6,698 bases of DNA from Candidatus Omnitrophota bacterium (lineage in GTDB: Bacteria > Omnitrophota > Gorgyraeia > Zapsychrales > Fredricksoniimonadaceae), in contig JAHFGE010000085.1 in assembly GCA_023247575.1 (NCBI GenBank), positions 1-6,698 on the forward strand. The letters are read 5' to 3'. The notes under the pieces are model-generated. The model worked only from the letters and a program-made list of their open reading frames with translations, did no database searches and had not been told where the DNA came from. The position numbers and the translations under genes are program-made. Positions 4,893 to 6,698 of this stretch are shown piece by piece (within the stretch, counting starts at the first letter, position 1; every line of letters starts with the position of its first letter).

Positions 4893-6698
4893 ATGTTGCG
4901 TGATGCGAATAAGAAAGAAAAAATAATCCCTGTGTACATCGAAGAGGAAATGAAAAATTCGTACCTCTCGTATTCGATGTCTGTTATTGTCGGACGCGCT
5001 CTGCCAGACGTACGCGATGGGCTAAAGCCCGTGCATCGGCGCATTTTGTACGCCATGAAAGAGCTTAACCTTGAACACAACAAACCTTATAAGAAAAGCG
5101 CACGTATCGTCGGTGAGGTGTTAGGCAAATATCATCCTCATGGAGATGCCGCTGTGTACGACACCATGGTGCGCATGGTGCAGGATTTTTCCTTGAGGTA
5201 TCCTTTGATTGATGGCCAGGGGAATTTTGGATCCATCGACGGCGATGCGGCCGCGGCCATGCGTTATACCGAAGCCCGCATGGCTTCGCTGGCGGAGATC
5301 ATGCTCAATGACATTGAGAAAGAAACCGTGGAATTCTCCCCTAACTTCGATGGATCATTGACAGAACCAGACATTTTGCCTGCCTTGGCACCCAATCTTC
5401 TCGTGAATGGTTCTTCAGGCATTGCCGTGGGGATGGCGACCAATATGGCACCGCATAATTTAGGAGAAATCGTCGATAGTATTGTGCATTTGCTGGATAA
5501 TCCGGAGGCAACGATCAAAGATTTGATGAAATTTGTCAAGGGCCCAGATTTCCCCACGGGGGGCATTATTTGCGGCCGGGAGGGGATCGTGGATGCTTAT
5601 AACACTGGCCGCGGCAAAGTCATCATTCGTGCCCGGGCTTCTATCGAAGCCCAAAAGGCTAATCGGGAAGCTATTATTATTAGTGAGATCCCCTACCAGG
5701 TTAATAAAGCCAATTTGATCGCAGCCATTGCCGAGCAGGTGCAGAACAAACAGGTCGACGGCATTACCGATATTCGCGATGAATCGGACAAAGACGGCAT
5801 TCGGGTGGTCATTGAACTGCGTCGGGACATAGATGCCAATATTATTTTAAATTACCTCTATAAACACTCTCAGATGGAGGTGACCTTTGGTATCATTAAT
5901 TTGGCTTTGGTCAATAAATCTCCCCGGGTGCTTAATCTCAAGCAACTCATGCAGCAGTATGTCGATCATCGTCGTCACGTTATTCGTCGACGTACTCAAT
6001 TCGATTTAGATAAAGCCCTGCGTCGTGCCCATATTTTAGAGGGATTAAAAACAGCTTTCAAACACCTGGACGAAATCATTAAAACCATACGGGCTTCCAA
6101 GACGACAGCCGATGCCAAAGAAGCGCTCATGAAAAAGTTTGATCTCTCGGATCCCCAAGCCCAGGCCATTTTGGAAATGCAGCTGCAGCGCTTGGCCGCT
6201 TTAGAGCGGGAAAAAATCGAAGAAGAATATCAGCAGCTGCTTAAAGATATAGACAATGATCGGGCCATCCTGGCTTCGGAAAAACGTGTCGACGGCATTA
6301 TTAAAGACGAGCTGGGGGAATTAAAGAAAAAATACGCAGATGAGCGCCGTACCGAAATTGCCGCCAAGGCGGAAGATATTGAAATCGAAGATTTGATTGC
6401 CGAGGAGGACATGGCAATTACCATCAGCAACAATGGCTATATCAAACGATTAGGAGTCAATGCCTATCGTTCGCAAAAACGTGGCGGCAAAGGAGTCACG
6501 GCCATGACGACTTCCGAAGAGGATTTTGTGGAGCGTTTGTTTGTGGCTTCCTCAAAAGATTATCTGTTGATTTTTTCCAACCAGGGAGCGGTTCGCTGGC
6601 TGAAAGTCTATGAAATCCCCGCTGCTTCCCGGGCGGCCAAGGGCAAAGCCATTATTAATCTGCTTTCTTTTAAACCCGAGGAGAAAATCAGTGCCATT
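4893..6698 (+). CDS. gyrA: DNA gyrase subunit A, 5' part (3' end outside window)
   Basis: GyrA breaks and rejoins DNA through a tyrosine and wraps DNA with its C-terminal pinwheel. The frame is open from ATG 4893 to the window end, giving 602 residues of a protein usually above 800. The N-terminus (IIPVYIEEEMKNSYLSYSMSV, then GRALPDVRDGLKPVHRR, 34-50) is typical. The winged-helix/tower core shows HPHGD (81-85), GQGNFGSIDGD (108-118) and the active-site context AMRYTE with Tyr125 (E. coli Tyr122). NGSSGIAVGMATN (172-184) and the coiled-coil region around 365-490 follow. The GyrA box QKRGGKG (528-534) marks the first pinwheel blade and separates gyrase from ParC. At the quinolone site, E. coli Ser83 is replaced by Ala86, while Asp87 is kept as Asp90. 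It lies 47 bases after gyrB, so co-transcription is likely, though the palindrome in the gap could modulate it. Confidence 0.98.
   Translation, partial: MLRDANKKEKIIPVYIEEEMKNSYLSYSMSVIVGRALPDVRDGLKPVHRRILYAMKELNLEHNKPYKKSARIVGEVLGKYHPHGDAAVYDTMVRMVQDFSLRYPLIDGQGNFGSIDGDAAAAMRYTEARMASLAEIMLNDIEKETVEFSPNFDGSLTEPDILPALAPNLLVNGSSGIAVGMATNMAPHNLGEIVDSIVHLLDNPEATIKDLMKFVKGPDFPTGGIICGREGIVDAYNTGRGKVIIRARASIEAQKANREAIIISEIPYQVNKANLIAAIAEQVQNKQVDGITDIRDESDKDGIRVVIELRRDIDANIILNYLYKHSQMEVTFGIINLALVNKSPRVLNLKQLMQQYVDHRRHVIRRRTQFDLDKALRRAHILEGLKTAFKHLDEIIKTIRASKTTADAKEALMKKFDLSDPQAQAILEMQLQRLAALEREKIEEEYQQLLKDIDNDRAILASEKRVDGIIKDELGELKKKYADERRTEIAAKAEDIEIEDLIAEEDMAITISNNGYIKRLGVNAYRSQKRGGKGVTAMTTSEEDFVERLFVASSKDYLLIFSNQGAVRWLKVYEIPAASRAAKGKAIINLLSFKPEEKISAI

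Noticed and set aside
4893..6698. The A-subunit gene being parC instead of gyrA
   Set aside because: The GyrA box QKRGGKG (residues 528-534) is present and the gene follows gyrB directly, both favouring gyrase.

Overview
The window is a slice of a bacterial chromosome around the replication origin. All genes are on the + strand, in the order dnaA (3' part) - candidate oriC - dnaN - DUF721/dciA-like - gyrB - gyrA (5' part). Every gene is a core replication or topology gene. I see no mobile element, CRISPR array, tRNA, rRNA or accessory system. The two end genes are cut only by the window edges: dnaA lacks its first part, including the Walker A region, and gyrA runs off the right edge after 602 codons.

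Layout. Bases 1-840 are the 3' end of dnaA. A perfect 14-bp inverted repeat overlaps its stop codon (838-866). The next ~160 bases are AT-rich and non-coding, with three perfect TTATCCACA DnaA boxes, some weaker boxes and a possible DnaA-trio tract; this is the best candidate for oriC. dnaN follows (best start ATG 1035, preceded by AGGA). Its stop overlaps the start of a 91-codon DUF721 gene (TAATG), whose stop overlaps the gyrB start (ATGA). These three genes therefore look like one translationally coupled operon. gyrB and gyrA are separated by 47 bases holding a second perfect palindrome (28 bp, 4847-4874) that begins just after the gyrB stop.

How the genes fit together. DnaA would bind the boxes next to its own gene and open the DNA. 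DciA-type proteins help the replicative helicase at initiation. DnaN is the sliding clamp for the polymerase. GyrB and GyrA form DNA gyrase, which removes the positive supercoils made ahead of the fork. The common dnaA-dnaN-recF-gyrB order is altered here: recF is absent from between dnaN and the DUF721 gene.

Organism. GyrB (816 residues) carries the long insertion in its TOPRIM region that is typical of many Gram-negative-type lineages. Use of a DUF721/DciA protein and the moderate-to-low GC content also suggest a diderm bacterium. A candidate-phylum lineage such as Omnitrophota or another PVC-related or Elusimicrobia-like group is possible, but this is a weak guess from gene order and sequence flavour, not a demonstrated assignment. 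I found no convincing undescribed system. The points most worth a second look are the origin architecture and the two perfect palindromes attached to stop codons.
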